Source: Hydrogenophilales bacterium
GTDB taxonomy: Bacteria; Pseudomonadota; Gammaproteobacteria; Burkholderiales; Thiobacillaceae
Direction of reading: 5' to 3'
DNA: 64,000 nucleotides
Assembly: GCA_016703155.1 (NCBI GenBank)
Contig: JADJCP010000010.1
Span: forward strand, 1-64,000
In this document: in pieces, positions 25,297-34,067 of the stretch
How positions within the stretch are numbered: position 1 is the first letter of the stretch
How the letters are laid out: every line of letters begins with the position of its first letter
Notes under the pieces: generated by a model
Told to the model about the DNA's origin: nothing
The model's input: only the letters and a program-made list of their open reading frames with translations
Database searches by the model: none
Position numbers and translations under genes: made by a program

Positions 25297-26844
25297 TCAG
25301 TCCTTGCGGTTGCTGCCCGCCACCAGTTTGTATTCGTACAGCCGGCATTCCAGCGGGCCGTTGTAGAGCGGTACGCGGCGCGTTGCCTTGAGGCCGATCT
25401 GCTTGGGCAGTTCCGGATCGGCGGAGAGCAGGTAGGCGCGCCAGCCGGTGAAGTGCTGTTTCAGGGTATCGCCCAGGCCGTCGTAGAGCGCCGCCATGTC
25501 CTCGACGCCGAGGCGTACGCCATACGGCGGGTTGCTGATCAGCACACCGTGGTCTTCCGGGGCCGGAATCTCCAGGGCGTCGCCTTCGTCGATGGCGATG
25601 CAGTCGAGCAGACCGGCGGCGCGCAGGTTCAGGCCGGTGGCGCGCACCATGGCCGGGTCGATGTCGCAGCCGTAGATCGGCAGGGGTTTCGGCTCCAGTG
25701 CCGCCGCCTGGGCATCCTTGCGCAGGCGCGCCCATTCCACCTTGTCGAAGCTCTTCAGATTCTCGAAGGCGAAGTGGCGCTTCAGGCCGGGCGCCCGGTT
25801 CAGGGCCATCAGGCCGGCTTCCAGCAGGATCGTGCCGCCACCCATCATCGGGTCGAGCAGGGGTGTCTCCGGCGTCCAGCCGGACAGGCGCAGCAGGCCG
25901 GCGGCGAGGTTTTCGTTGAGTGGCGCGGGGGCCGGTTCGACGCGATAGCCGCGCCGGTTCAGCGGGTCGCCGGTGAGGTCGATGTACAGGCTGTACTGGT
26001 CCTTGTTCAGGTACAGCAGGATGGGCGCCTTGGGCTCGCGGGCATCGACGCTGGGCCGGCTGTCGCCGACCTCGCGGAAGCGGTCGCAGACCGCGTCCTT
26101 GACCTTCAGGCTGACGAAATTGAGGCTTTTCAAAGGACTGGAACGTGCCACGGTGGTCACGGCGATGGTCTGGTCGACGCTGAAGTACTCCGGCCAGTCG
26201 ATGCTCATGGCGGCTTCGTAAAGATCGTCTTCGAGTGTGTATGCCCCGGTCTTCAGACGCCACAGGACGCGGATACCCAGCCGGCTCCAGAGGTTGACGC
26301 GCCAGGCGTCGACCAGGCCGCCTTCGAAGCTGGCGCCACCCGGCCCGGCTTGCGCCGATCCGATACCGATTTCGCCGAGTTCCTTGGCGAGTTCGTCTTC
26401 CAGGCCGCGCGGGCAGGGGACGAAGAAGGTGTATTGGTTGGGCTTGGGCGGCGCCGCCGGTCGCGGTTTCTTGCGGTCGACGAAATGGCTGCGGCGTTCG
26501 TCACGCGGCGGTCGCGGCACGGCGGGCTTGTCCCCGGAACGTGGGCCGCCACGGGGTTTGTCGCCCGATCCGGAGTGCGCGCGCGTTGCCGACGCTGCCT
26601 CGCTGCCGGGCTTGGGGCGGCGGCGCTCCTGGCCGCCGGGCTCGCCCTCGGGGCGCGGTTTGGCACGGGCCGGCTTGTCCGGTTTGGCGTCCGGCGTCCG
26701 GTCGATGGCCCGGTTGCGCATCAAGGGGTTGAAACGCACCGGCGGCTTGCTGCGCCCGGCGGGTTTCTCGGCACCGGCGTCGGCGGGCGTGTCGCGCTTC
26801 AGGCTCAGGGTCCTGCGCGGCTTTTTATCGGGAGAATCGGTCAA
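25297..26844 (-). CDS. rlmL: 23S rRNA guanine-N2 methyltransferase, RlmL/YcbY type with basic N-terminal extension
   Basis: A THUMP-domain class I methyltransferase that likely makes m2G2445 in 23S rRNA. The core (from NQYTFFVPCPRGLEDELAKE) has a THUMP region, GDPLNRRGYRVEPAPAPLNE, LLDPMMGGGTILLEA (SAM site) and the catalytic SNPPYG. It lacks the second methyltransferase domain (RlmK) of E. coli RlmL. Before the core are about 135 residues rich in Lys, Arg, Pro and Gly, probably disordered and RNA-binding. The start is unclear: the frame is open to 26997, and I favour the TTG at 26844 (LTDSPDKK). No clear ribosome site is visible. Confidence 0.85.
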   Translation of the reverse strand: MTDSPDKKPRRTLSLKRDTPADAGAEKPAGRSKPPVRFNPLMRNRAIDRTPDAKPDKPARAKPRPEGEPGGQERRRPKPGSEAASATRAHSGSGDKPRGGPRSGDKPAVPRPPRDERRSHFVDRKKPRPAAPPKPNQYTFFVPCPRGLEDELAKELGEIGIGSAQAGPGGASFEGGLVDAWRVNLWSRLGIRVLWRLKTGAYTLEDDLYEAAMSIDWPEYFSVDQTIAVTTVARSSPLKSLNFVSLKVKDAVCDRFREVGDSRPSVDAREPKAPILLYLNKDQYSLYIDLTGDPLNRRGYRVEPAPAPLNENLAAGLLRLSGWTPETPLLDPMMGGGTILLEAGLMALNRAPGLKRHFAFENLKSFDKVEWARLRKDAQAAALEPKPLPIYGCDIDPAMVRATGLNLRAAGLLDCIAIDEGDALEIPAPEDHGVLISNPPYGVRLGVEDMAALYDGLGDTLKQHFTGWRAYLLSADPELPKQIGLKATRRVPLYNGPLECRLYEYKLVAGSNRKD

Positions 26845-26923
26845 GGTCGGTCCAGTGCGGCGTGTGTGTATTTGTCGGTTGGCGTGAGTCGAGGGCGGAG
26901 TCCAACCTGCGGTAAACCGGGTC

Positions 26924-27448
26924 TCACGGTTCGGCGAGGATCTTGTCCATCTCGCGCCGGAAGTAGATGAAATCCATCTCCGGGCAAGGTGCCTCAAGGC
27001 GGGTGAGCACCGCCGAGATCTGACCGCGATGGTGGGCGTAATGGGTAAACAGGTGGTTCAGGACGTCGCGTACCCAGTTGTCCTTCATCTTGCCGTCGCT
27101 GGAAACGTAGGTGATCTTGCCTTCGAACCAGGCCTTCGGTTGGCGATCCAGCCAATCTTGCAAGTGGCGCGTCTCTTTGCGCATGGCGTTTTTCAACTCG
27201 CGCCAATCGGGGTGCTGGATAGCCTTGTAGTTTGGCGCCGGCTCCAGCGTCTCGCCGCGCAGCCGCGCTTGCCAGACCTGGCTGACCAGCAGCATGTGAT
27301 CCAGGGTGTGATGGATGCTCTTGAAGAACAGTCCTTGGTCGCTGTCCAGAAATTCCGGTTTGAGGTGGTCGATGGCGCTGAACAGCACTTCGTTGGCCCA
27401 GTGCTGGTAGTCCGTTTGAACGACGTAATGGCTTTTCCATGTGTACAT
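26924..27448 (-). CDS. DinB-family metal-binding protein
   Basis: A 174-aa four-helix-bundle protein of the DinB/YfiT superfamily. Its likely metal triad is in SIHHTLDHML (one His) and LFTHYAHHRGQI (two His). Family members include thiol-dependent transferases (mycothiol, bacillithiol or glutathione S-transferases), and several are stress-induced. The neighbouring gshA-gshB genes make a glutathione link conceivable but unproven. A GAGG ribosome site precedes the ATG. Confidence 0.85.
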   Translation of the reverse strand: MYTWKSHYVVQTDYQHWANEVLFSAIDHLKPEFLDSDQGLFFKSIHHTLDHMLLVSQVWQARLRGETLEPAPNYKAIQHPDWRELKNAMRKETRHLQDWLDRQPKAWFEGKITYVSSDGKMKDNWVRDVLNHLFTHYAHHRGQISAVLTRLEAPCPEMDFIYFRREMDKILAEP

Positions 27449-27490
27449 AGCAACCTCGGTTTTCTTGGTCTCAGTGTAGGCGATGCCGGT

Positions 27491-28675
27491 TCACGGCACT
27501 ATGCTCGGCACGCGGCTGCCGTCGGCCCATTCGAGGCGCCTGGCCAGGGCCTGGGTCACCTGTATGTTGCCCTGGGCGTCGATCAGCAGGGCGTCGGCGA
27601 TGCCCATGCGCGTCGCCATGGCGCGCCAGCCGGGGGTTCCGGAAATAAACAGGGGTTTGCTGGCGACATCCGACATCACCCCGGCGCGCTCGCCTCGGGT
27701 CAGCACGGTGACGGCCTGGACGCCTTGCGCCGGCCAGCCGGTGCGCGGGTCGATCAGGTGGCAGTAACGTTTGCCGTCGGCCTCGAAGTAACGTTGATAA
27801 TCGCCCGAGGTGCCGATGGCCTCGCCGTCGCGCAGTTCCAGCATGGCGATGGCACCCGGTTTACGCGGGTGCTGGATACCGATCTTCCAGGGCCGGTCGC
27901 CGTGCTGGCCAAGCGCCATGATGTTGCCGCCGATATTCACCAGCGCATTCTTGATGCCCTGGCTGCGCAGGTAGGCTGCCGCCCGATCCAGGGCATAGCC
28001 CTTGGCGTAGCCGCCCAGGTCGATGCGCACCGCCGGATTTGAGCCGCTGACGGACGGACCGTCGAACTTGACGTCGGTGAGGCACGGCTTGGCCTGGACC
28101 AGGCGCTCGATCTCGGCGGCGGGCGGCATCTTCGGCTCGAAGGTGTCGGAGTGGAAACCCCAGAGCCGGATCAGATTGCCGATGGCCGGGTTGAACAGGA
28201 AGTCGGATTGCGCCGAGAGCCGTGTCGCGTCTTCAATCAGCGGCACGAGGGCCGGTACAGCCTCGAAGCGCGCCGAGCCGGTCGCCAGGGCCGTGTTCAG
28301 GCGTTCCAGATCGCTCGGCTCCCAGGCATGCAGGCTGCGGTGCATGGCATCGAAATCGGCGAGAACGTGCGACACAGCCTGTTTCGCCTTGGCTTCGTCC
28401 TCGCCATGGATGGACACCTCGACCAGGGTGCCGAAGACGTAGGACTGTTGCTTGTAGGGGGACTTTTCGCCGCAGCCTGAAAGGAGAGACAGGGTGACGA
28501 GCGACAGGGCGACAAGGTGAGCGCTACGCAGGCCTTTTCCCCCCCTTTGTAAAGGGGAGCCAGGGGGGATTTCTTGGGCCTGCGCGGACGCTAACGTCAG
28601 AAAAATCCCCCTCATTCCCCCTTTTTCAAAGGGGGAAGCCACGTAGGACCAGACCTTGCGGAACTGCCCGAGCAT
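27491..28675 (-). CDS. apbE: FAD:protein FMN transferase (ApbE) lipoprotein with repeat-derived N-terminus
   Basis: ApbE attaches FMN covalently to threonines of periplasmic flavoproteins such as Na+-NQR and Rnf subunits. The domain shows FNPAIGNLIRLWGF, VRIDLGGYAKGYALDRA, NALVNIGGNIMALG and the metal/flavin region DPRTGWPAQGV with VMSDVASKPLFISG. A lipobox (SLLSGC) is at about residue 68, oddly far in: the first ~50 residues are encoded partly by an inverted repeat element (28541-28636). Translation may start at ATG 28675, coupled to the gshB stop as TGATG, or at an internal ATG inside the repeat. No other start precedes the lipobox. Confidence 0.87.
   Translation of the reverse strand: MLGQFRKVWSYVASPFEKGGMRGIFLTLASAQAQEIPPGSPLQRGGKGLRSAHLVALSLVTLSLLSGCGEKSPYKQQSYVFGTLVEVSIHGEDEAKAKQAVSHVLADFDAMHRSLHAWEPSDLERLNTALATGSARFEAVPALVPLIEDATRLSAQSDFLFNPAIGNLIRLWGFHSDTFEPKMPPAAEIERLVQAKPCLTDVKFDGPSVSGSNPAVRIDLGGYAKGYALDRAAAYLRSQGIKNALVNIGGNIMALGQHGDRPWKIGIQHPRKPGAIAMLELRDGEAIGTSGDYQRYFEADGKRYCHLIDPRTGWPAQGVQAVTVLTRGERAGVMSDVASKPLFISGTPGWRAMATRMGIADALLIDAQGNIQVTQALARRLEWADGSRVPSIVP
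28541..28636. repeat. Inverted repeat element inside the apbE 5' coding region
   Basis: Two ~33-bp arms (28541-28573 and 28602-28636) face each other. Each arm itself has a C-run/TTTG/AAA/G-run hairpin followed by GGGGGATTT. The ~28-bp centre differs. The pair is translated in frame within apbE as PFEKGGMRGIF and PPGSPLQRGGKG. Peptides of this kind are a familiar sign of mobile palindromic repeats caught in coding sequence. Confidence 0.82.
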
Positions 28676-29619
28676 CACCCGGCGACCTTCCGTTCCAGCG
28701 CATCCATGAACATCCCGGCGACATTGAATCCGGTCTGTTCGGTGATCTCGCGGAAACAGGTCGGGCTGGTGACGTTCACCTCGGTGAGCCAGTCGCCGAT
28801 GACGTCGAGGCCGGCGAGGAAGATACCGGCGGCCTTGAGCACGGGGCCGAGCGTCGCGGCGATTTCGGCGTCGCGGGCGGTCAGGGGCAGGGCGACGCCG
28901 GTGCCGCCTGCGGCCAGATTGCCACGCGTCTCTCCGGGGGCGGGGATGCGCGCCAGAGAATAGGGCACGGCCTCGCCGTCGATGATCAGGATGCGTTTGT
29001 CGCCGTCCTTGATCTCCGGGATGAAGCGCTGCGCCATGACCGTCTCGGCACCGTGCCGGGTAAGCGTCTCGATGATCACGCTGAGGTTGGCATCGCCCGG
29101 ACGTAGCCGGAACACCGAGGCGCCGCCCATGGCGTTGAGCGGCTTGAGGATGATGTCGCCGTGTGTATCGAGAAAATCACGCAGCAGTTTGGCGCGGCCG
29201 GTGACCAGGGTCGGCACGGTGAACTGCGGGAAACCGGCAATGGCCAGTTTTTCGTTGAAGTCGCGCAGCGACGCGGCGCGGTTGAAAACTTTCGCGCCCT
29301 GCCGCTCGGCCAGTTCCAGCAGGTACGTGTGATACAGGTATTCCTGGTCGAAGGGCGGGTCTTTGCGCATCAGCACCGCGTCGTAATCGGCCAGGTCGCG
29401 CCAGGCTGGTGCGCCGGCCTCGTGCCAATCCGGCCGTCGGCCGGTGAGGTGCACCGAGCGCGCCTCGGCCTGGGCGCGTCCGCCGCGCCAGACCAAGTCA
29501 CGGCCTTCGCTGGCGTCGATGACATGGCCGCGTGCTGCGGCCTCGGCCATCATGGCGTAGGTCGAATCCTTATGGATCTTGAAGTGATCAAGCGGGTCGG
29601 CGACGAACAACAGCTTCAT
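28675..29619 (-). CDS. gshB: Glutathione synthetase
   Basis: GshB joins gamma-glutamylcysteine and glycine with ATP. The 314-aa ATP-grasp protein starts MKLLFVADPLDHFKIHKDST, typical of the family, and has DAVLMRKDPPFDQEYLYHTY, GDIILKPLNAMGGASVFR, DGDKRILIIDGE and LTEVNVTSPTCFREI. It overlaps gshA upstream by 4 nt and apbE downstream, forming a gshA-gshB-apbE run. Confidence 0.97.
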   Translation of the reverse strand: MKLLFVADPLDHFKIHKDSTYAMMAEAAARGHVIDASEGRDLVWRGGRAQAEARSVHLTGRRPDWHEAGAPAWRDLADYDAVLMRKDPPFDQEYLYHTYLLELAERQGAKVFNRAASLRDFNEKLAIAGFPQFTVPTLVTGRAKLLRDFLDTHGDIILKPLNAMGGASVFRLRPGDANLSVIIETLTRHGAETVMAQRFIPEIKDGDKRILIIDGEAVPYSLARIPAPGETRGNLAAGGTGVALPLTARDAEIAATLGPVLKAAGIFLAGLDVIGDWLTEVNVTSPTCFREITEQTGFNVAGMFMDALERKVAG

Positions 29620-30920
29620 GCCCGATCCTTGGGCGGATTGAACTCCGGGTCGGTGTCTTCCAGCTCGATGGCCGCCGCCAGGGCCGCCAGCCGTGCCAGC
29701 ACGCCATAGGTGTAGAAGCGGTTGATGGGGGCGTCGGGGCGTGCGCTGGGGTCGGCGTAGCTGCCGGTCTCCTGGAAGGCGAGCGGCGCGAAGTGCATGC
29801 CCGGCGCATTCAGGTTTTCATCGACGCCGCGGCTGGTATGCACGCGGTAGAAACCGCCGATGACGAAGTGATCGATCATGTACACCACCGGTTCGGCGAC
29901 CGCCTCGTTGATGTTCTCGAAGGAGTAGACGCCTTCCTGGACCAAGACCCGCGACACCGGCAGGCCCTCCTTGACCACGGCCATCTTGTTGCGCTGGCGC
30001 CGGTTCAGATCGCGCACGTCATCGGGCGATTTCACCGTCATGATGCCCATGCCATAAGTACCGGCGTCGGCCTTGACGATGACGAATGGCTCCTTGTCGA
30101 TGCCGTATTCGACATACTTGCGGCGGATCTTGGCGAGCACTTCCTCGACGTGCGTCGCCAGGCATTCTTCGCCGTCGCGCGTCTGGAAATCCACCTCGCC
30201 GCAACTGGCGAAGTACGGGTCGATCATCCAGGGATCGACGCCGATCACTCGGGCGAAGGCCTCGGCAACCTCGCGGTAGGCGGCGAAATGGTTCGATTTC
30301 AGGCGCGTCGCCCAGCCGGCATGCAGCGGCGGCAACAGGGTCTGCATCGGGTCCAGGCCCTTGAGCAGATCGGGCGCCCCGGCGGACAAATCATTATTGA
30401 GCAGGATGGCGCAGGGGTCGAAGCCGTCCAGCACCAGGCGGTCGCCTTCGCGGCGCACCGGCTCCAGCTTCAGCACCTGGCCGTCCGGCAGGTCCAGGGA
30501 CAAGGGGCCGGCCAGGTCGGGAATCAGGCTGCCGATGCGCACCGTCAGACCGGTCTTGCGCAGGATGTCGGCCAGGGCGGCGACGTTCTGCAAATAGAAC
30601 AGGTTGCGCGTGTGGTTCTCCGGGATCACCAGGAAGCGCTGCGCCGAGGCGCACATTTTCTCGACGGCGATGCGTGCCGCCTGCACCGCCAGGGTCATGA
30701 ACGCCGGGTTGAGATTGTTGAAGCCGCCGGGAAACAGGTTGGTGTCCACCGGCGCCAGCTTGAAGCCCGAGTTGCGCAGGTCCACCGAGGAGTAGAACGG
30801 CGTCGCGTGTTCCTGCCATTGCATGCGGAACCAGTGCTCGATTTGTGCTTGCGCACTCAGCACGCTGCGCTCGATATCGAGCAGCGGGCCGCTGAGAGCC
30901 GTAGTCAAGTGAGGAACCAT
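29616..30920 (-). CDS. gshA: Glutamate-cysteine ligase, Acidithiobacillus/betaproteobacterial type
   Basis: It makes gamma-glutamylcysteine, the first and limiting step of glutathione synthesis. The 434-aa sequence belongs to the third, ATP-grasp-like GshA group first noted in Acidithiobacillus ferrooxidans and betaproteobacteria, not the E. coli type: SVDLRNSGFKLAPVDTNLFP, PENHTRNLFYLQNV, KSNHFAAYREVAE and FVIVKADAGTYGMGIMTVKS. I start at ATG 30920 (MVPHLTTAL). The frame is open for 31 more codons that overlap the trmL promoter. It overlaps gshB (ATGA) and diverges from trmL. Confidence 0.93.
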   Translation of the reverse strand: MVPHLTTALSGPLLDIERSVLSAQAQIEHWFRMQWQEHATPFYSSVDLRNSGFKLAPVDTNLFPGGFNNLNPAFMTLAVQAARIAVEKMCASAQRFLVIPENHTRNLFYLQNVAALADILRKTGLTVRIGSLIPDLAGPLSLDLPDGQVLKLEPVRREGDRLVLDGFDPCAILLNNDLSAGAPDLLKGLDPMQTLLPPLHAGWATRLKSNHFAAYREVAEAFARVIGVDPWMIDPYFASCGEVDFQTRDGEECLATHVEEVLAKIRRKYVEYGIDKEPFVIVKADAGTYGMGIMTVKSPDDVRDLNRRQRNKMAVVKEGLPVSRVLVQEGVYSFENINEAVAEPVVYMIDHFVIGGFYRVHTSRGVDENLNAPGMHFAPLAFQETGSYADPSARPDAPINRFYTYGVLARLAALAAAIELEDTDPEFNPPKDRA

Positions 30921-30976
30921 GTCGCGTCGCCGGGTAAAATGCAGGCCAACATTGTAATCCAAGGCCAGACCGCGCC

Positions 30977-31441
30977 ATGTTCGAGCTTGTCCTGTACCAG
31001 CCGGAGATTCCACCCAACACCGGCAACATCATCCGTCTTGCCGCCAACACCGGCTGCCGCCTGCACCTGGTCAGGCCGCTCGGCTTCGATCTGGACGACA
31101 AGCAATTGCGCCGCGCCGGCCTGGACTACCACGAATACGCCGACGTCCGGGTGCACGACGACTGGTCCGCCTGCCATGCGCACTTCGCCGGGCGGCGCCT
31201 GTTCGCCTTCACCACCAAGGGCGCGCGCGGATATGCCGAGGTCGACTACCAACCGGGCGATGTCTTCGTCTTCGGCCCGGAAACGCGCGGCCTGCCGGCG
31301 GACATCCTGGATCGGTTCCCTACCGACCGGCGCCTGCGCCTGCCCATGCGTCCCGGTCAGCGCAGTCTGAACCTGTCCAACGCCTGCGCCGTGGTGGTGT
31401 TCGAGGCGTGGCGACACCACGACTTCGGCGGCGCCGCGTGA
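30977..31441 (+). CDS. trmL: tRNA (cytidine/uridine-2'-O-)-methyltransferase TrmL
   Basis: TrmL methylates the wobble ribose (position 34) of tRNA-Leu isoacceptors. The 154-aa SPOUT protein shows LYQPEIPPNTGNIIRLAANT at the start, LFAFTTKGARGY, FVFGPETRGLP and the knot segment RSLNLSNACAVVVFEAWR. Length is normal. It is divergent from gshA by 56 bp. Confidence 0.95.
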   Translation: MFELVLYQPEIPPNTGNIIRLAANTGCRLHLVRPLGFDLDDKQLRRAGLDYHEYADVRVHDDWSACHAHFAGRRLFAFTTKGARGYAEVDYQPGDVFVFGPETRGLPADILDRFPTDRRLRLPMRPGQRSLNLSNACAVVVFEAWRHHDFGGAA

Positions 31442-31499
31442 TCCGGATGCTTGGCGACGCCTGCGGCGATGGTCGGGCTGGTACAGGCAGCAAACCTTG

Positions 31500-32513
31500 A
31501 TGCAAATCGAACAACTACGCCAGCGCTTGCGCGGTTTGGGTGCCAAACCCGGCCACGAGCAGCGCGTCCTTATCGCCTGGGCGCAATCGCTGTCGCTGGA
31601 TACGCGGCGGCGCCGTGCCGAGGATTTTCTGCCGCTGGAGGTGCGTAACGCACTGCCGGCCTTGAACGCGGAGCTGGATGCCCTGGCGCGCCTGAAGTCG
31701 GAACATCCCGGCGAGGATGGCTCGGCGCGTCTGCTGGTCGAACTGGCCGATGGCCAGACCGTCGAGAGCGTGCTGCTGCCGCGTAATGGCCTGTGTGTCT
31801 CGACTCAGGTCGGCTGCGCGGTCGGTTGCCTGTTCTGCATGACCGGCCAGGACGGCCTGATCCGCCAGCTCGGAAGTGCCGAGATCGTCGCGCAGGTGGC
31901 GCTGGCGCGGACACGGCGCCTAGTCCGGCGAGTGGTGTTCATGGGTATGGGCGAGCCGGCGCACAACCTGGACAACGTCCTGGAAGCCATTGATCTGCTT
32001 GGAACCGTCGGTGGCATCGGCCACAAGAATCTGGTCTTTTCCACGGTGGGCGACCGGCGTGTTTTCGAACGTCTGCCGAGCGGTCGCATCAAACCGGCCC
32101 TGGCGCTTTCGCTGCATACGACACGCGCCGATCTGCGCGCGCGTCTGCTACCCAGGGCACAGCGCATCGACCCGGCTGAACTCGTCGAACTTGGCGAGCG
32201 GTACGCGCGCGCCACCGGTTACCCGATCCAGTATCAGTGGACCCTGCTGGATGGCATCAACGACAGCGACGAGGAACTGGAAGGCATCGCCAGACTCCTC
32301 GCCGGCAAGTACGCGATGATGAATTTCATTCCCTACAACAGCAATGACGGTCTGGGATTCGCGCGTCCCTCCTGGGCGCGCGCCTCGGAGATGGCCGGCC
32401 GCTTGCACCAGCGCGGCATCGTTACCCGGCTGCGCAATTCGGCCGGACAGGACATCGACGGTGGCTGCGGCCAGTTGCGCGCGCGGGCGGCGGCAATGAA
32501 GACCGCGCGCTAA
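31500..32513 (+). CDS. RlmN/Cfr-family radical SAM RNA methyltransferase, divergent paralogue
   Basis: A 337-aa radical SAM methyltransferase. The cluster motif is CAVGCLFC (CX3CX2C), preceded by LCVSTQVG, followed by MGMGEPAHNLDNV and ALSLHTT; the methyl-carrying cysteine is in DIDGGCGQL near the C-terminus. RlmN methylates C2 of A2503 in 23S rRNA and A37 in some tRNAs. The N-terminal ~70 residues differ from RlmN (no KPFRA.Q segment) and TGQDGLIRQL replaces the usual TGQQGFNRNL, so it may be a paralogue with a different target. ATG 31500 follows a TTG at 31497. Confidence 0.82.
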   Translation: MQIEQLRQRLRGLGAKPGHEQRVLIAWAQSLSLDTRRRRAEDFLPLEVRNALPALNAELDALARLKSEHPGEDGSARLLVELADGQTVESVLLPRNGLCVSTQVGCAVGCLFCMTGQDGLIRQLGSAEIVAQVALARTRRLVRRVVFMGMGEPAHNLDNVLEAIDLLGTVGGIGHKNLVFSTVGDRRVFERLPSGRIKPALALSLHTTRADLRARLLPRAQRIDPAELVELGERYARATGYPIQYQWTLLDGINDSDEELEGIARLLAGKYAMMNFIPYNSNDGLGFARPSWARASEMAGRLHQRGIVTRLRNSAGQDIDGGCGQLRARAAAMKTAR

Positions 32514-32516
32514 CCG

Positions 32517-33503
32517 CTAGATGCCTTCGGCCCTTTGTTCCCGGCTGAGCAAGCCTTCGACAGCCTGGCGTGCCGGCAGGTCGCCGACCAGGATGCGCTG
32601 GACGGCCTGGGTGATGGGCATGTCGATGCCGAGTTTTTCGGCCAGCGCGGCGACTTCGGCGGCGGTGGAGACGCCTTCGGCGACGTGGCCAAGTTCATGC
32701 AGGATGTCCTGAAGCGTCAATCCCTGGGCCAGCAGGGTGCCGACCTTGCGATTGCGCGACAGGTCGCCGGTACAGGTCAGGATGAGGTCGCCGGCGCCGG
32801 AGAGGCCCATGAAGGTTTCCATCTGGCCGCCCAGTTTCAGGCCCAGCCGGGTGATCTCGGCGAGCCCCCGGGTGATGAGCGCGGCGCGGGCGTTCAGGCC
32901 GAAGCCGAAACCGTCGGAGATGCCGGCGGCGATGGCGAGGACGTTCTTGACCGCGCCACCGATCTCGACGCCGATCAGGTCCGTGGAACTGTAGATGCGC
33001 AGCCGCTGGTTATGCAGGGCCTGGGCGGTGCGGCGCGCGAAGTCGGCATCGCGCGAGGCCAGGGTGACGGCGGTGGGCAGGTTGCGGGCGACTTCCAGGG
33101 CGAAGCTAGGGCCGGAGACGACGCCATGGGGGCCGTTCCCGGCCCATTCGTCCTCGACGACCTGATGCGGCAACTTGCCGCTGCCGGTCTCGAAGCCCTT
33201 GCAGAGCCAGACGAAGGGGCGGTCCAGGCCGGCCTGGCGCAGCTTGCGCAGCGTGCCGCGCAGGCCCGCCGTGGGTGTGGCGATGATCCAGAGGTCGGCC
33301 TCGGCGGCGGCCTCGATGAGGTCGGCGCTGACGCGCACATTGCCCAGCGGAATGCCGGGCAGATATTGCGCGTTGCTGGCTTCCCGGCGCATGCGCTCGG
33401 CATGCTCGGCCTGCCAGGTCCAGAGGCTGACCTCGGCATGGCCGGCGGTGTGCACGGCGAAAGCGGTGCCCCAGGCACCGGCGCCGAGGACCGCGATCTT
33501 CAT
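32517..33503 (-). CDS. gpsA: Glycerol-3-phosphate dehydrogenase [NAD(P)+]
   Basis: GpsA reduces dihydroxyacetone phosphate to glycerol-3-phosphate for phospholipids. The 328-aa protein has the Rossmann motif VLGAGAWGTAFA, LCKGFE, VSGPSFALEVARN, the catalytic lysine in GGAVKNVLAIAAG and GAGDLILTCTGDLSRNRKVG. It follows secB by 13 nt in the conserved yibN-grxC-secB-gpsA context. Confidence 0.97.
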   Translation of the reverse strand: MKIAVLGAGAWGTAFAVHTAGHAEVSLWTWQAEHAERMRREASNAQYLPGIPLGNVRVSADLIEAAAEADLWIIATPTAGLRGTLRKLRQAGLDRPFVWLCKGFETGSGKLPHQVVEDEWAGNGPHGVVSGPSFALEVARNLPTAVTLASRDADFARRTAQALHNQRLRIYSSTDLIGVEIGGAVKNVLAIAAGISDGFGFGLNARAALITRGLAEITRLGLKLGGQMETFMGLSGAGDLILTCTGDLSRNRKVGTLLAQGLTLQDILHELGHVAEGVSTAAEVAALAEKLGIDMPITQAVQRILVGDLPARQAVEGLLSREQRAEGI

Positions 33504-33516
33504 GGTTGGTGGCGGA

Positions 33517-33987
33517 TCAGGGTTGTGCTTCGCCGCCTGCTTGCAGTTGTTGCTGCTTCGACTGCATGTACATGGCTTCGAAGTTCACGGGCTGCAGCAG
33601 CATCGGCGGGAAGCCGGCGCGCATGATGGCATCGGAGACGGCCTCGCGGGCGTAGGGGAAGAGGATGTTCGGGCAGCCGACTGCCAGCGCCGGCTCGATG
33701 GCCTCCTCGGGGATGTTCTGGATGCGGAAGATGCCGGCCTGATGGACTTCGACCAGGTAGGCGGTTTTGTCGTTGACCTTGGCGGTAACGGTGACGGTCA
33801 GCACGCAATCGAAAATCCCGGCTTCGACACCGTTGGTCTGGTTCTGCAACTGGATGTCGATGCTTGGGGTGCCCTGTTCGAGGAAGATCTGCGGGGCATT
33901 CGGGACTTCCAGGGACAGATCCTTGACGTAGATCTTTTCCAGGCCGAATACCGGCATGGCCGGCTGTTGCGCTTCTTGTTCGCTCAT
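33517..33987 (-). CDS. secB: Protein-export chaperone SecB
   Basis: SecB holds preproteins unfolded and hands them to SecA. The 156-aa acidic protein has FGLEKIYVKDLSLEVPNAP, FDCVLTVTVTAKV, EVHQAGIFRIQNI and the conserved LFPYAREAVSDAIMRAGFPP. I start at ATG 33987 (MSEQEAQQ), with GGAGC upstream; an in-frame ATG 11 codons earlier is not conserved. Its upstream neighbour is the second phosphoribulokinase-like gene, not grxC. Confidence 0.96.
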   Translation of the reverse strand: MSEQEAQQPAMPVFGLEKIYVKDLSLEVPNAPQIFLEQGTPSIDIQLQNQTNGVEAGIFDCVLTVTVTAKVNDKTAYLVEVHQAGIFRIQNIPEEAIEPALAVGCPNILFPYAREAVSDAIMRAGFPPMLLQPVNFEAMYMQSKQQQLQAGGEAQP

Positions 33988-34067
33988 GATGCTGCTCCGG
34001 GTTCGTTTGGCAATCGTCAATTATAGCCGGGAACAAGCGTCGATTTGCCTACCTTGGCGGGCTGAAG

